A DNA stretch of 5,295 nt from an uncultured Chloroflexota bacterium (lineage in GTDB: Bacteria; Chloroflexota; Anaerolineae; Aggregatilineales; Phototrophicaceae). Under the pieces are notes generated by a model that was not told the DNA's origin, searched no databases, and saw only the letters and a list, made by a program, of their open reading frames with translations. Shown piece by piece: positions 1 to 5,295 of the stretch; position 1 is the stretch's first letter, and every line of letters starts with the position of its first letter. The DNA is taken from positions 1 through 5,295 of the forward strand of contig CALMZT010000780.1 in NCBI GenBank assembly GCA_937870805.1, in the 5' to 3' direction. A program made the translations under genes and the position numbers.

Positions 1-131
1 CGGCAGCAGGTCGACGTCCGAGATCAGCTCGCGCAGCGGCGTGTTCATGCCCCGCAGCCGCACCCCCACCCCGCAGAGGATGGGCGAGGCCCACAGGACG
101 GCCAGGTCATTGCGCAGCACGGCGCGCGTGG
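1..131 (-). other. Possible foreign coding fragment, high GC, cut at a junction
   Basis: On the minus strand, the frame whose codons occupy 1-3, 4-6 and so on is open from the window edge to 171. Across 1-132, 43 of 44 codons end in G or C; the exception is AAT at 109-111. This is the signature of a coding sequence from a very GC-rich genome and is unlike the mixed third positions in the rest of the window. The translation includes NDLAVLWASPILCGVGVRL and ends at the edge with ELISDVDLLP. The last stretch loosely resembles the 'LVDLLPTLL' region of sulfatase or alkaline-phosphatase-superfamily enzymes, but that is a weak recollection and not an assignment. The fragment probably stops between 110 and 131, where propeller-like sequence starts on the other strand. 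It may be an assembly chimera. Confidence 0.4.
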
Positions 132-799
132 CACATGGGCATGTGTTCTTTGGCAGCGATGATGGACGCCTTTACGCCGTAGTTGCGGCGAACGGGCGCT
201 ACCTGTGGGAATACGATACAGGTGCTCCCGTGCGTGGTCGTCCATTCGTCACGAATGACATTGTGATCATCGGCTCGGAATCGGGTGAAATCAGCGGATT
301 GGAGCTGTCGGGCAAGCGCAAGTGGTCATACCGCACAAAAAAGAATGTGACTTCATCGCCGTTCGTGGACATGCTGGAAGGCATTTGCTATGTTGGCTCA
401 GCAGACGGCTTTTTATACGCCATTGATGCTTCCAGCGGCTACAGTTCATGGCGTTTCCGTACAGCGGGTCCTATCTATTCATCCCCTGTGGTGGAAGATG
501 GTATCTGCTATTTTGGGTCAACTGACGGCTTTTTATACGCCATCAACGCCCAGACATCGCGCGAGAAGTGGAAGTTCGAGGCAGGCAAAGCCATTATTTC
601 ATCGCCTGTGATCCATAAAGGCGCGGTGTTTTTTGGAGGCACGGATGGTCATGTTTACTGTGTGGACGCGACCACTGGCAAGGAACGCTGGAAGTATAAG
701 ACCGAGGGTGGAATTACCTCTACCCCGTATATCGCTGACAACACTATCTTGATCGGTTCAATCGATAAAACGCTGTATGCGTTCCCGTTGGTTGGTTAA
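41..799 (+). CDS. PQQ-like beta-propeller repeat protein, C-terminal part (N-terminus lost at junction)
   Basis: The protein carries a series of about 40-residue propeller repeats with the core pattern 'vyfGS.DG.LYAidA.tG...W.f.t...i.SSPvv'. Six copies of the core are visible: FFGSDDGRLYA, IIGSESGEISG, YVGSADGFLYA, YFGSTDGFLYA, FFGGTDGHVYC and LIGSIDKTLYA, spaced 40-41 residues apart. This fold is shared by BamB-like proteins, quinoprotein dehydrogenases and the sensor part of some bacterial Ser/Thr kinases. No catalytic residues or signal peptide are visible, so the role is binding or scaffolding, unproven. A GTG at 41 is the first formal start, but the frame is open back to base 2, and residues before about 25 (Arg/Pro/Thr-rich, no propeller pattern) lie in the foreign-looking segment. 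The real gene therefore began further upstream and is truncated here. A phosphatase and an FHA gene follow, so this could be the C-terminus of a kinase-propeller fusion; that is inference. Confidence 0.8.
   Translation: MFMPRSRTPTPQRMGEAHRTARSLRSTARVAHGHVFFGSDDGRLYAVVAANGRYLWEYDTGAPVRGRPFVTNDIVIIGSESGEISGLELSGKRKWSYRTKKNVTSSPFVDMLEGICYVGSADGFLYAIDASSGYSSWRFRTAGPIYSSPVVEDGICYFGSTDGFLYAINAQTSREKWKFEAGKAIISSPVIHKGAVFFGGTDGHVYCVDATTGKERWKYKTEGGITSTPYIADNTILIGSIDKTLYAFPLVG
380..619 (+). repeat. Tandem 120-nt blade repeats inside the propeller gene
   Basis: Two adjacent 120-nt units (380-499 and 500-619) encode consecutive 40-residue blades beginning GICYVGSADG and GICYFGSTDG. They share an exact 20-nt stretch at 404-423 and 524-543, with further near matches around the Gly-Ile-Cys and Ser-Ser-Pro codons. 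A third, more diverged unit follows at 620-739. The DNA identity exceeds what protein conservation requires, pointing to a fairly recent in-frame blade duplication or gene conversion. Confidence 0.7.
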
Positions 800-837
800 G
801 CTCATGAAGTTTACCCCGGGTATGGGAGTCTAAGGTT

Positions 838-1839
838 ATGGATTTATTTCGTCGTCTCTTCAGCCGATCAGGCACCAAAGAGGAGCCTAGCGCGCCTCTT
901 ACGAAAAATGCTGAGAAGCCTAAATCGCCAGCAGCCAATGATGTAGACAGCATCGGAACGGACACGGTGCCCGTAGCACCGCTGCCGCCGCCTGCGCCGA
1001 TTGACTTCAAAGTGCTTGACGGCGTGACGCGCCCCCTTCCGGCAGAGAAAGTCATCATGTCAAAAAACGAGCATCTGGTGTTCGGGCAATCGACAGATGT
1101 GGGCATGGTGCGCAGCAATAACCAGGACTCAGCACTGTCCTTCTTCTTCACGAGCCACAGCTCAGAAGAGCGTCCTGACTTTGGGCTGTTCATCGTGGCA
1201 GATGGGATGGGCGGGCATCACGACGGCGAAAAAGCTTCCGCCATTACTACCCGTGTGGTGGCGGCACACATCACCAACAACATCTATGTGCCAATATTGG
1301 CAGATGGGGATGATGTGGAACGCCCACCCATCACTGAAGCGCTGGTGGCGGCAGTACAACGCGCCAATTCGCAAGTGATTAGCAACGTGCCCGACGGCGG
1401 GACAACGGCGACGGCGGTGGCGGTCATCGGCGACCTTGCGTACATCGCGCACGTTGGCGATACGCGCGTGTACCTCATCACCAAAGATCATATCGAGCAA
1501 ATCACCCGCGATCATTCGCTCGTACAGCGTTTGATTGAACTCGATCAACTGACGCCGGAAGCGGCGGCGGATCACCCACAGAAGAACGTCCTGTATCGCG
1601 CGCTGGGGCAAAATGAGTCGTTGGAGGTCGATACGTTGACCCGACGGCTGCCGCCTGCTTCGCGCGTCCTGATATGCAGTGACGGTTTGTGGGGTCTGGT
1701 GAAAGAGCGGGAAATTTTCGAAATTGCGATTAACAATCCAAGTCCCCAAGAAGCATGTGATAAACTTGTGGCATTGGCGAACACACGCGGTGGTGTTGAC
1801 AATATCACGGCGATTCTTCTGCGCGTACCCAGCAGTTAG
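838..1839 (+). CDS. PP2C-family Ser/Thr protein phosphatase with N-terminal linker
   Basis: This is a metal-dependent (Mn/Mg) phosphatase that removes phosphate from Ser and Thr, the usual counterpart of Hanks-type kinases (PstP/PrpC/Stp relatives). The catalytic domain spans about residues 80-331 and has all expected motifs: STDVGMVRSNNQDS (85-98), VADGMGG (120-126), GGTTATAVAV (187-196), HVGDTRVYL (205-213), TRDHSLV, CSDGLWGLV (around Asp282) and GGVDNITAILL (Asp321). The metal-binding Asp97, Asp122, Asp282 and Asp321 are present, so it should be active. The first 80 residues are extra: a short basic, probably amphipathic start (MDLFRRLFSR), then a charged and Pro-rich disordered linker. 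No transmembrane helix is seen, so it is cytoplasmic, perhaps membrane-associated. ATG 838 is supported by GGGAG at 824-828. Another Met at residue 74 (1057) would leave only the domain. The next gene starts 18 bases after the stop. Confidence 0.95.
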   Translation: MDLFRRLFSRSGTKEEPSAPLTKNAEKPKSPAANDVDSIGTDTVPVAPLPPPAPIDFKVLDGVTRPLPAEKVIMSKNEHLVFGQSTDVGMVRSNNQDSALSFFFTSHSSEERPDFGLFIVADGMGGHHDGEKASAITTRVVAAHITNNIYVPILADGDDVERPPITEALVAAVQRANSQVISNVPDGGTTATAVAVIGDLAYIAHVGDTRVYLITKDHIEQITRDHSLVQRLIELDQLTPEAAADHPQKNVLYRALGQNESLEVDTLTRRLPPASRVLICSDGLWGLVKEREIFEIAINNPSPQEACDKLVALANTRGGVDNITAILLRVPSS

Positions 1840-1857
1840 GCAGATTGCGCGGCTAAT

Positions 1858-3375
1858 ATGGATCTTGATTTTTACGGTCTCTTAGGAATATCACCACACG
1901 CCTCTTCAGATGAGATCAAGGCAGCTTACCGACGCATTGCGCGGCGCTTGCATCCTGATGTCAATCGGAATAGTCCGGGCGCGGCAGCACAGTTTCAGAT
2001 TGTGACGACGGCGTATGAGACGCTGCTCGATTCGATTCGCAGGCGGCGTTACGACGAGGAACAAGAGCGAAACAGGGCTGTCAAAAACAACATGTATTTC
2101 ACGCTGCGCGTCACGCCCAGCAAACAAAGTATCACCCCAGTGGGTGATCCGCAAGTGATGTACCTGCTGACAGAGATTGCGCCTGACCCACGCACACGCG
2201 AGGAAGAACAAAAACGCGAATCCACGCTGAATTTGACGCTCGTGCTGGATCGCAGCAATTCGATGAATGGCACGCGGCTTGATAAGGTCAAGGTGGCGGC
2301 GCATCAGATTATCGACAATCTGAGCGCAAAGGACATCCTCTCTGTCGTGACGTTTAATGATCGTCCTGAAGTTATTATTCCGGCGACTTATGTTACGGAT
2401 AAACCAGCACTGAAAGCCCGTGTCAGCCTGATGACCGCAGCAGGGGGCACAGAAATCTATCAAGGGCTATCGGCAGGCGTTGACCAAAATCGCCGCTATT
2501 TAGGACCTCGCCTGGTTAACCGCGTCATCCTGCTGACTGATGGACATACCTTTGGCGATCAGGAGCGCTGCCTGGAACTGGCGCGCACGGCGCAAAAAGA
2601 AGGTATCGGCATCAGCGCGATGGGACTAGGGCACGACTGGAACGATGAGTTCCTTGACAAGATTGCTACCGCAACGGGTGGTACTTCGGCATATATCGAC
2701 TCAGCAGGCGCTGTAGTGCGCTTCCTGAATGATCACGTTCGGCATCTGTCCAATGCCTTTGCCGAACGTGTAGGGGTTTCGATTGCGCCTGATCCCGACG
2801 TTCAACTGGAACTGGCATTTAAACTTTCACCTAACCCACAGCCCCTAGAAATCCAAGATGGGTTCATTCCTATCGGCAGCTTGCAGGCAAATCGCCCGAT
2901 CATGATCCTGTTTCAACTGCAAATCCCCGCAGAGATCGAGCTGGGGTTTCGCTCCATTGCGCGTGTGATGGCAAGTGGGGATGTGCTGGCAAACGAACGT
3001 CAAGCCTTTCAAGCGCTTTCTGACATTTCTACTGAGGTCGTGGCTGAGCCGCTTCCAGATGACCCACCACAATCGATTATGGATGCGCTGAGCAAGTTAA
3101 CGCTCTACAGAATGCAAGAACGCGCCCGCGATGCCCTTGATCGCGGCGATATTGCTGAAGCCACACGACGACTTGAAAATTTGGCAACCCGCCTACTTGA
3201 TATGGGTGAGGAAGAATTAGCCAATCAAGCGCTGGCGGAGGCGCGGCGAGTGGCTCATACCAGTAATTTATCTGATCGCGGCAGTAAAGCTTTACGTTTT
3301 CACACGCGCTATCTGCTTGCCCCGGCAACCGATGACAAACCCACCGCAGGGACCGGCACAAGACAGTTAGAATGA
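1858..3375 (+). CDS. J-domain (DnaJ-like) / von Willebrand factor A fusion protein
   Basis: This 505-residue protein joins two modules. Residues 3-68 are a complete J-domain: FYGLLGISPHAS at the start, the DnaK-contacting HPD at 32-34, and a closing RRRRYDEE. J-domains stimulate Hsp70/DnaK ATPase. There is no G/F region, zinc-finger domain or DnaJ C-terminal substrate domain. After a short charged linker comes a beta-rich stretch (79-110) and a VWA domain (about 124-300) with an intact metal-ion site: Asp131-x-Ser133-x-Ser135, Thr198 in GGTEIYQGL, and Asp228 in LLTDG. A further beta-rich part precedes a helical, possibly TPR-like region (about 405-487) and a disordered tail ending GTGTRQLE. 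No signal peptide or membrane helix is seen, so it is cytoplasmic. ATG 1858 is 18 bases after the phosphatase stop and lacks a clear Shine-Dalgarno, so translation may be coupled. The start is set by the J-domain. Cellular role unknown; presumably a phospho-regulated scaffold that recruits DnaK. Confidence 0.9.
   Translation: MDLDFYGLLGISPHASSDEIKAAYRRIARRLHPDVNRNSPGAAAQFQIVTTAYETLLDSIRRRRYDEEQERNRAVKNNMYFTLRVTPSKQSITPVGDPQVMYLLTEIAPDPRTREEEQKRESTLNLTLVLDRSNSMNGTRLDKVKVAAHQIIDNLSAKDILSVVTFNDRPEVIIPATYVTDKPALKARVSLMTAAGGTEIYQGLSAGVDQNRRYLGPRLVNRVILLTDGHTFGDQERCLELARTAQKEGIGISAMGLGHDWNDEFLDKIATATGGTSAYIDSAGAVVRFLNDHVRHLSNAFAERVGVSIAPDPDVQLELAFKLSPNPQPLEIQDGFIPIGSLQANRPIMILFQLQIPAEIELGFRSIARVMASGDVLANERQAFQALSDISTEVVAEPLPDDPPQSIMDALSKLTLYRMQERARDALDRGDIAEATRRLENLATRLLDMGEEELANQALAEARRVAHTSNLSDRGSKALRFHTRYLLAPATDDKPTAGTGTRQLE
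2734..2770. repeat. Perfect 11-bp inverted repeat inside the J-VWA gene
   Basis: CACGTTCGGCA at 2734-2744 is exactly complementary to TGCCGAACGTG at 2760-2770, separated by 15 bases. It covers codons 293-305, at the end of the VWA domain. No T tract follows, so it is not an intrinsic terminator. It could form an mRNA hairpin or be a dyad protein-binding site; it may also be coincidence. Confidence 0.5.
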
Positions 3376-3409
3376 TCACGTAAATGTTTTTCCGACACGG
3401 AGAGTTTCG

Positions 3410-3916
3410 ATGAGTATTGTATGTCCGTATTGTGGATACCAGAATCGTCCCGGCATCTTGTTTTGTGAAGAGTGTGGCAAAAATTTACAAGTAGATGCAG
3501 CGAACGCGACCCTGCCAACACGCAAAATTGATGATGGAGCAAAAGACCTTGCGGCAAAAGCGACCTGGGGCACAGCGCGTTTTAATCCTTCCTCATCGAT
3601 CCTCATTCATGTACGCGACAACGCAGAGCCGATCATTTTGCAACCCGCGCGGCGTACCATCATTGGACGCTCGGATACTTCCAGCACGCAGAAACCTGAT
3701 CTTGATCTCACGCCTTTTGGCGCCCTTGAAAAAGGCGTATCTCGTATTCATGCGGCAATTGAACGCAGCGAGGATACGCTGACGCTGATCGACATGGGAA
3801 GCTCAAATGGCACGCATCTCAACGGTCAGCGCCTGATTCCCGATCAACCTCGCGTCTTGCGTGACGGTGATGAAATCCGTTTTGGCAAACTCGTGGCGCA
3901 TATTTACTTTAAATAA
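3410..3916 (+). CDS. Zinc-ribbon / FHA domain phosphothreonine-binding protein
   Basis: The 168-residue protein starts with a zinc ribbon (Cys5, Cys8, Cys19, Cys22; CPYC and CEEC), followed by a flexible linker (about 25-60) and a C-terminal FHA domain (about 63-166). FHA domains bind phosphothreonine peptides and the conserved contact positions are present: Gly86-Arg87-Ser88, Ser111-Arg112-x-His114, and GSSNGT (130-135) followed by Asn138-Gly139. It should therefore read phosphorylation produced by a Ser/Thr kinase and reversed by the neighbouring PP2C. The linker contains LPTRKIDD, whose Thr34 and Thr37 are candidate phosphorylation sites, comparable in idea to the N-terminal phosphothreonine that binds the protein's own FHA in GarA/OdhI, though the sequence differs from their ETTS motif. 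ATG 3410 follows GGAGAG at 3399-3404 with ideal spacing. The gene lies 34 bases after the J-VWA stop and 17 bases before the next gene, with no terminator between. Confidence 0.93.
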   Translation: MSIVCPYCGYQNRPGILFCEECGKNLQVDAANATLPTRKIDDGAKDLAAKATWGTARFNPSSSILIHVRDNAEPIILQPARRTIIGRSDTSSTQKPDLDLTPFGALEKGVSRIHAAIERSEDTLTLIDMGSSNGTHLNGQRLIPDQPRVLRDGDEIRFGKLVAHIYFK

Positions 3917-3933
3917 CTGATTCTGGAGAAGCT

Positions 3934-4182
3934 ATGGCTGTCACGATCCTTATTCATCTCGCTAATTCCGAACCAGTGAAGGCTGAAGTAGAAGAACTAC
4001 CTAAACCTGGGGATACAGTCGTGATGTGTAAAAATCCGCGTGATCGCGGTGACAAAGAATTTGCGTGGGTCGATGATGGCGTTACAACCGTCTTATTTCC
4101 CTGGTGGCGCATCAACTATATACAAGTGCTGCCAGGCGTTACCGAAGAAGAAGAATTCCCGATGCCGTTCCGCGACAGGTAA
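3934..4182 (+). CDS. Small hypothetical protein (82 residues)
   Basis: I do not recognise this family. The 82-residue acidic protein begins MAVTILIHLANSEPVKAEVE and contains predicted beta strands (TILIHL, DTVVMCK, FAWVDDG, TVLFPWWRINYIQVLPG), then an acidic tail (TEEEEFPMPFRDR). The strand pattern with an aromatic FPWWRINYIQV stretch would suit a small beta-barrel, but that is a guess. There is no signal peptide, membrane segment or Cys pair (a single Cys, residue 32). It is likely real: a strong TGGAGAA ribosome site lies at 3924-3930 before ATG 3934, and it is packed between the FHA gene (17 bases upstream) and the response regulator (4 bases downstream). Codon use looks like its neighbours. 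Its position suggests a partner or accessory of the FHA protein or regulator; a binding-adaptor role is inference. Confidence 0.8.
   Translation: MAVTILIHLANSEPVKAEVEELPKPGDTVVMCKNPRDRGDKEFAWVDDGVTTVLFPWWRINYIQVLPGVTEEEEFPMPFRDR
4176..4180 (+). promoter_or_regulatory. Ribosome binding site fixing the response regulator start
   Basis: The AGG at 4177-4179, seven bases before ATG 4187, overlaps the last codons of the 82-residue gene. It favours 4187 over the longer in-frame ATG at 4040, which would lie inside the upstream gene and add 49 residues with no receiver-domain character. The stop at 4180-4182 and start at 4187 suggest translational coupling. Confidence 0.55.
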
Positions 4183-4186
4183 AATT

Positions 4187-4942
4187 ATGACAGCGAAACT
4201 TCCACGTACCCATCAGCGCGACGGTAAACGTATTCTGGTTGTCGATGACGAACCACGCATGATTGGGTTTATCCGTATGAACCTGGAATTAGAAGGTCAT
4301 CAGGTGATCGAAGCGCACAGCGGCGTCGAAGCGCTGGAAGCTGTGCGAACGATGTTACCAGACCTTGTTTTACTTGATGTGATGATGCCCGAACTCGATG
4401 GCTTTGAAACGCTGCGTATGCTGCGCGAATTCTCGAATATTCCGGTCATTATGCTCACGGCAAAAGGACAGGAAAACGATAAGGTCTATGGCTTAGAATT
4501 GGGCGCAGATGATTACGTTACAAAGCCGTTTGGTCCGCGTGAACTGTCGAGCCGTATTAAGGCAGTGCTGCGCCGTGCTGATATGCCCACCACGTCACCT
4601 GAACAGGCAATCCTCAAAATCGATGAACGTCTCAGTGTAGATTTCAATCGGCGTGAGGTGATCGTCAACGGCGAACATATCAAGCTGCGCCCGACGGAAT
4701 ATCGACTGCTGTATCATTTGATCGAAAATGTTGGGTGGACTGTGCCGCACGATCAACTGCTTGCCAAAGTCTGGGGTTATGAATACCGTGACGAGGCACA
4801 TTACGTGCGTTTGTACGTCAATTACTTGCGCGAAAAGATCGAAGAAGACCCTTCGCATCCCAAGTATATCCTGACCGAGCGCGGCGTTGGCTACCGATTT
4901 GTAGACTTCAAGCGGAAACAAAACGCTGCCGAGCAGTTATAA
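4187..4942 (+). CDS. OmpR/PhoB-family two-component response regulator
   Basis: The 251-residue DNA-binding regulator has a receiver domain (about 15-130) and a winged-helix output domain (about 142-239). The receiver keeps every active-site residue: acidic pair Asp20-Asp21 in LVVDDEP, phospho-acceptor Asp64 in LLDVMMPELDG, Thr91 in MLTAKG and Lys113 in YVTKPF. The output domain shows the family hallmarks LRPTEYRLLYHL (recognised in PhoB/OmpR/RegX3 types), LLAKVWGYEYRDE, HYVRLYVNYLREKIEEDP and ERGVGYRF. It should act as a phosphorylation-dependent transcription factor; targets cannot be told from the sequence. A 14-residue basic N-terminal extension (TAKLPRTHQRDGKR) with two Thr precedes the receiver. 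ATG 4187 is chosen because it follows an AGG four bases beyond the previous gene and leaves a normal-length protein. No histidine kinase is in the window: the gene is the last of the operon, ending just before a terminator. The family is certain; the specific subfamily name is not. Confidence 0.96.
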   Translation: MTAKLPRTHQRDGKRILVVDDEPRMIGFIRMNLELEGHQVIEAHSGVEALEAVRTMLPDLVLLDVMMPELDGFETLRMLREFSNIPVIMLTAKGQENDKVYGLELGADDYVTKPFGPRELSSRIKAVLRRADMPTTSPEQAILKIDERLSVDFNRREVIVNGEHIKLRPTEYRLLYHLIENVGWTVPHDQLLAKVWGYEYRDEAHYVRLYVNYLREKIEEDPSHPKYILTERGVGYRFVDFKRKQNAAEQL

Positions 4943-4944
4943 GC

Positions 4945-4981
4945 AACAGAAGGCGTGTCGTGTGACACGCCTTCTGTTTTT
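4945..4981 (+). terminator. Intrinsic terminator ending the operon
   Basis: A perfect 15-bp stem (arms 4945-4959 and 4964-4978, core ACAGAAGGCGTGTC) encloses a GTGT loop and runs into five T residues at 4977-4981. It begins two bases after the response regulator stop codon. On the minus strand the same stem is followed by only TTGCTT, so it should work well for the plus-strand operon and more weakly for the convergent gene. Confidence 0.93.
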
Positions 4982-5012
4982 ACTGACTTATTTGAGTAGT
5001 TGTGCAGTAGCT

Positions 5013-5295
5013 CTAGTCTGCTGCGTCCTTCACGTTTTCCCACGCATTACGCACAGCGTCCTTGATACGATCCCAAGTGCCGCGATTGCGTTCTTCCCAG
5101 CGAGTACGTGCTTCTGATTCGACGCGGTTCCAGTCGTAATCACGATAGCGCGGATCGTTGGCAAGGGTATAGCCGAACTGGTATGCGGGGGTGTAGTAGC
5201 TGTAGTCGTTGCCCGTATTGGCGAGGTTTGAGTTGTAGTGGGTACGGAACGTGTTGTCGTAATCCTCGAAGCTGCTAGTGCTTCTTCCAGTTGTG
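5013..5295 (-). CDS. Partial Tyr/Trp/Asp-rich hypothetical protein, C-terminus (stress-protein-associated type)
   Basis: On the minus strand a frame enters at the right edge and ends at TAG (5013-5015), giving 93 C-terminal residues. The composition is unusual: FEDYDNTFRTHYNSN, then DYSYYTPAYQFGYTLANDPRY, then DWNRVESEARTRWEERN and TWDRIKDAVRNAWENVKD. From memory, this order (a Tyr-rich 'YxPAYxFGYxLAxDPRYR' block, then a Trp-spaced helix of W..W(D/E)xxxxxTW..(F/I)KDAVR.AW) recurs at the C-terminus of uncharacterised proteins in Deinococcus, cyanobacteria, Bacteroidetes and Chloroflexota, often with YflT/YsnF-like general-stress domains. No enzymatic residues are evident. No signal peptide can be judged because the N-terminus lies outside the window. 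It converges on the signalling operon and probably belongs to a different transcription unit. Frame, composition and motif are seen; the stress link is recollection and inference. Confidence 0.75.
   Translation of the reverse strand, partial: TTGRSTSSFEDYDNTFRTHYNSNLANTGNDYSYYTPAYQFGYTLANDPRYRDYDWNRVESEARTRWEERNRGTWDRIKDAVRNAWENVKDAAD

Noticed and set aside
41..115. GTG at 41 as the true start of the propeller protein
   Set aside because: The frame is open to the window edge, the first residues lack propeller pattern and lie in the high-GC foreign-looking segment, so the start is a by-product of the junction.
804..833. Nine-codon ORF between the propeller and PP2C genes (possible leader peptide)
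   Set aside because: It has no clear ribosome site of its own, no repeated regulatory codons and no attenuator hairpin; it is likely chance and overlaps the PP2C ribosome site.
1162..1749. 195-codon open frame on the minus strand within PP2C
   Set aside because: The plus strand encodes an unmistakable PP2C with all motifs; the antisense translation shows no family features and is a shadow of codon bias.
2092..2094. ATG at codon 79 as a separate start for a stand-alone VWA protein
   Set aside because: No ribosome site lies at proper spacing and the J-domain is continuous in frame without disruption, so the fusion is taken as real.
1906..2463. 185-codon open frame on the minus strand within the J/VWA gene
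   Set aside because: It is antisense to clear J-domain and VWA motifs, with no recognisable product.
3711..3737. Inverted repeat CGCCTTTT / AAAAGGCG in the FHA gene as a terminator
   Set aside because: It lies in the middle of the FHA domain, has only 8 pairs with an 11-base loop and lacks a T tract.
4040..4186. Longer in-frame start for the response regulator (49 extra residues)
   Set aside because: It lies wholly inside the 82-residue gene in another frame, shows no receiver-like sequence, and ATG 4187 has its own ribosome site and gives a normal length.

Overview
The window is dense bacterial sequence: six consecutive plus-strand genes, a strong terminator, then the tail of one convergent minus-strand gene that runs off the right edge. 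Protein content and style (FHA with an N-terminal zinc ribbon, PP2C, VWA, PQQ-type propeller, OmpR-family regulator, moderate GC) suggest an environmental Chloroflexota, perhaps Anaerolineae-like. This is an inference from gene content; no rRNA or other phylogenetic marker is present.

Layout. Bases 1 to about 110-130 differ in composition. They are very GC-rich and read best as a minus-strand coding fragment in which 43 of 44 codons end in G or C, so a junction (assembly chimera or real rearrangement) cuts into the first gene. From there to 799 is the C-terminal part of a PQQ-like beta-propeller protein. It is followed by a PP2C Ser/Thr phosphatase (838-1839), a J-domain/VWA fusion protein (1858-3375), a zinc-ribbon/FHA phosphothreonine-binding protein (3410-3916), an unrecognised 82-residue protein (3934-4182) and an OmpR/PhoB-type response regulator (4187-4942). 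Gaps between these genes are 38, 18, 34, 17 and 4 bases with no terminator between them, so they probably form one operon. It ends at a 15-bp hairpin with a T tract (4945-4981). The convergent gene (5013 to beyond 5295) encodes a Tyr/Trp/Asp-rich C-terminus of a type I associate with stress-related hypothetical proteins.

Working together. A phosphatase, a phosphothreonine reader and a metal-dependent VWA scaffold side by side indicate Hanks-type Ser/Thr phosphorylation signalling. No kinase is in the window; it may lie upstream, possibly fused to the propeller, but the junction hides it. The arrangement recalls the known TerY-P triads (VWA + PP2C + kinase) and other kinase/phosphatase/FHA clusters. 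What sets it apart is the J-domain fused directly to the VWA protein, which would link phospho-signalling to DnaK (Hsp70) recruitment, and the response regulator at the end of the same operon without a visible histidine kinase. This is the best candidate for an undescribed system here.
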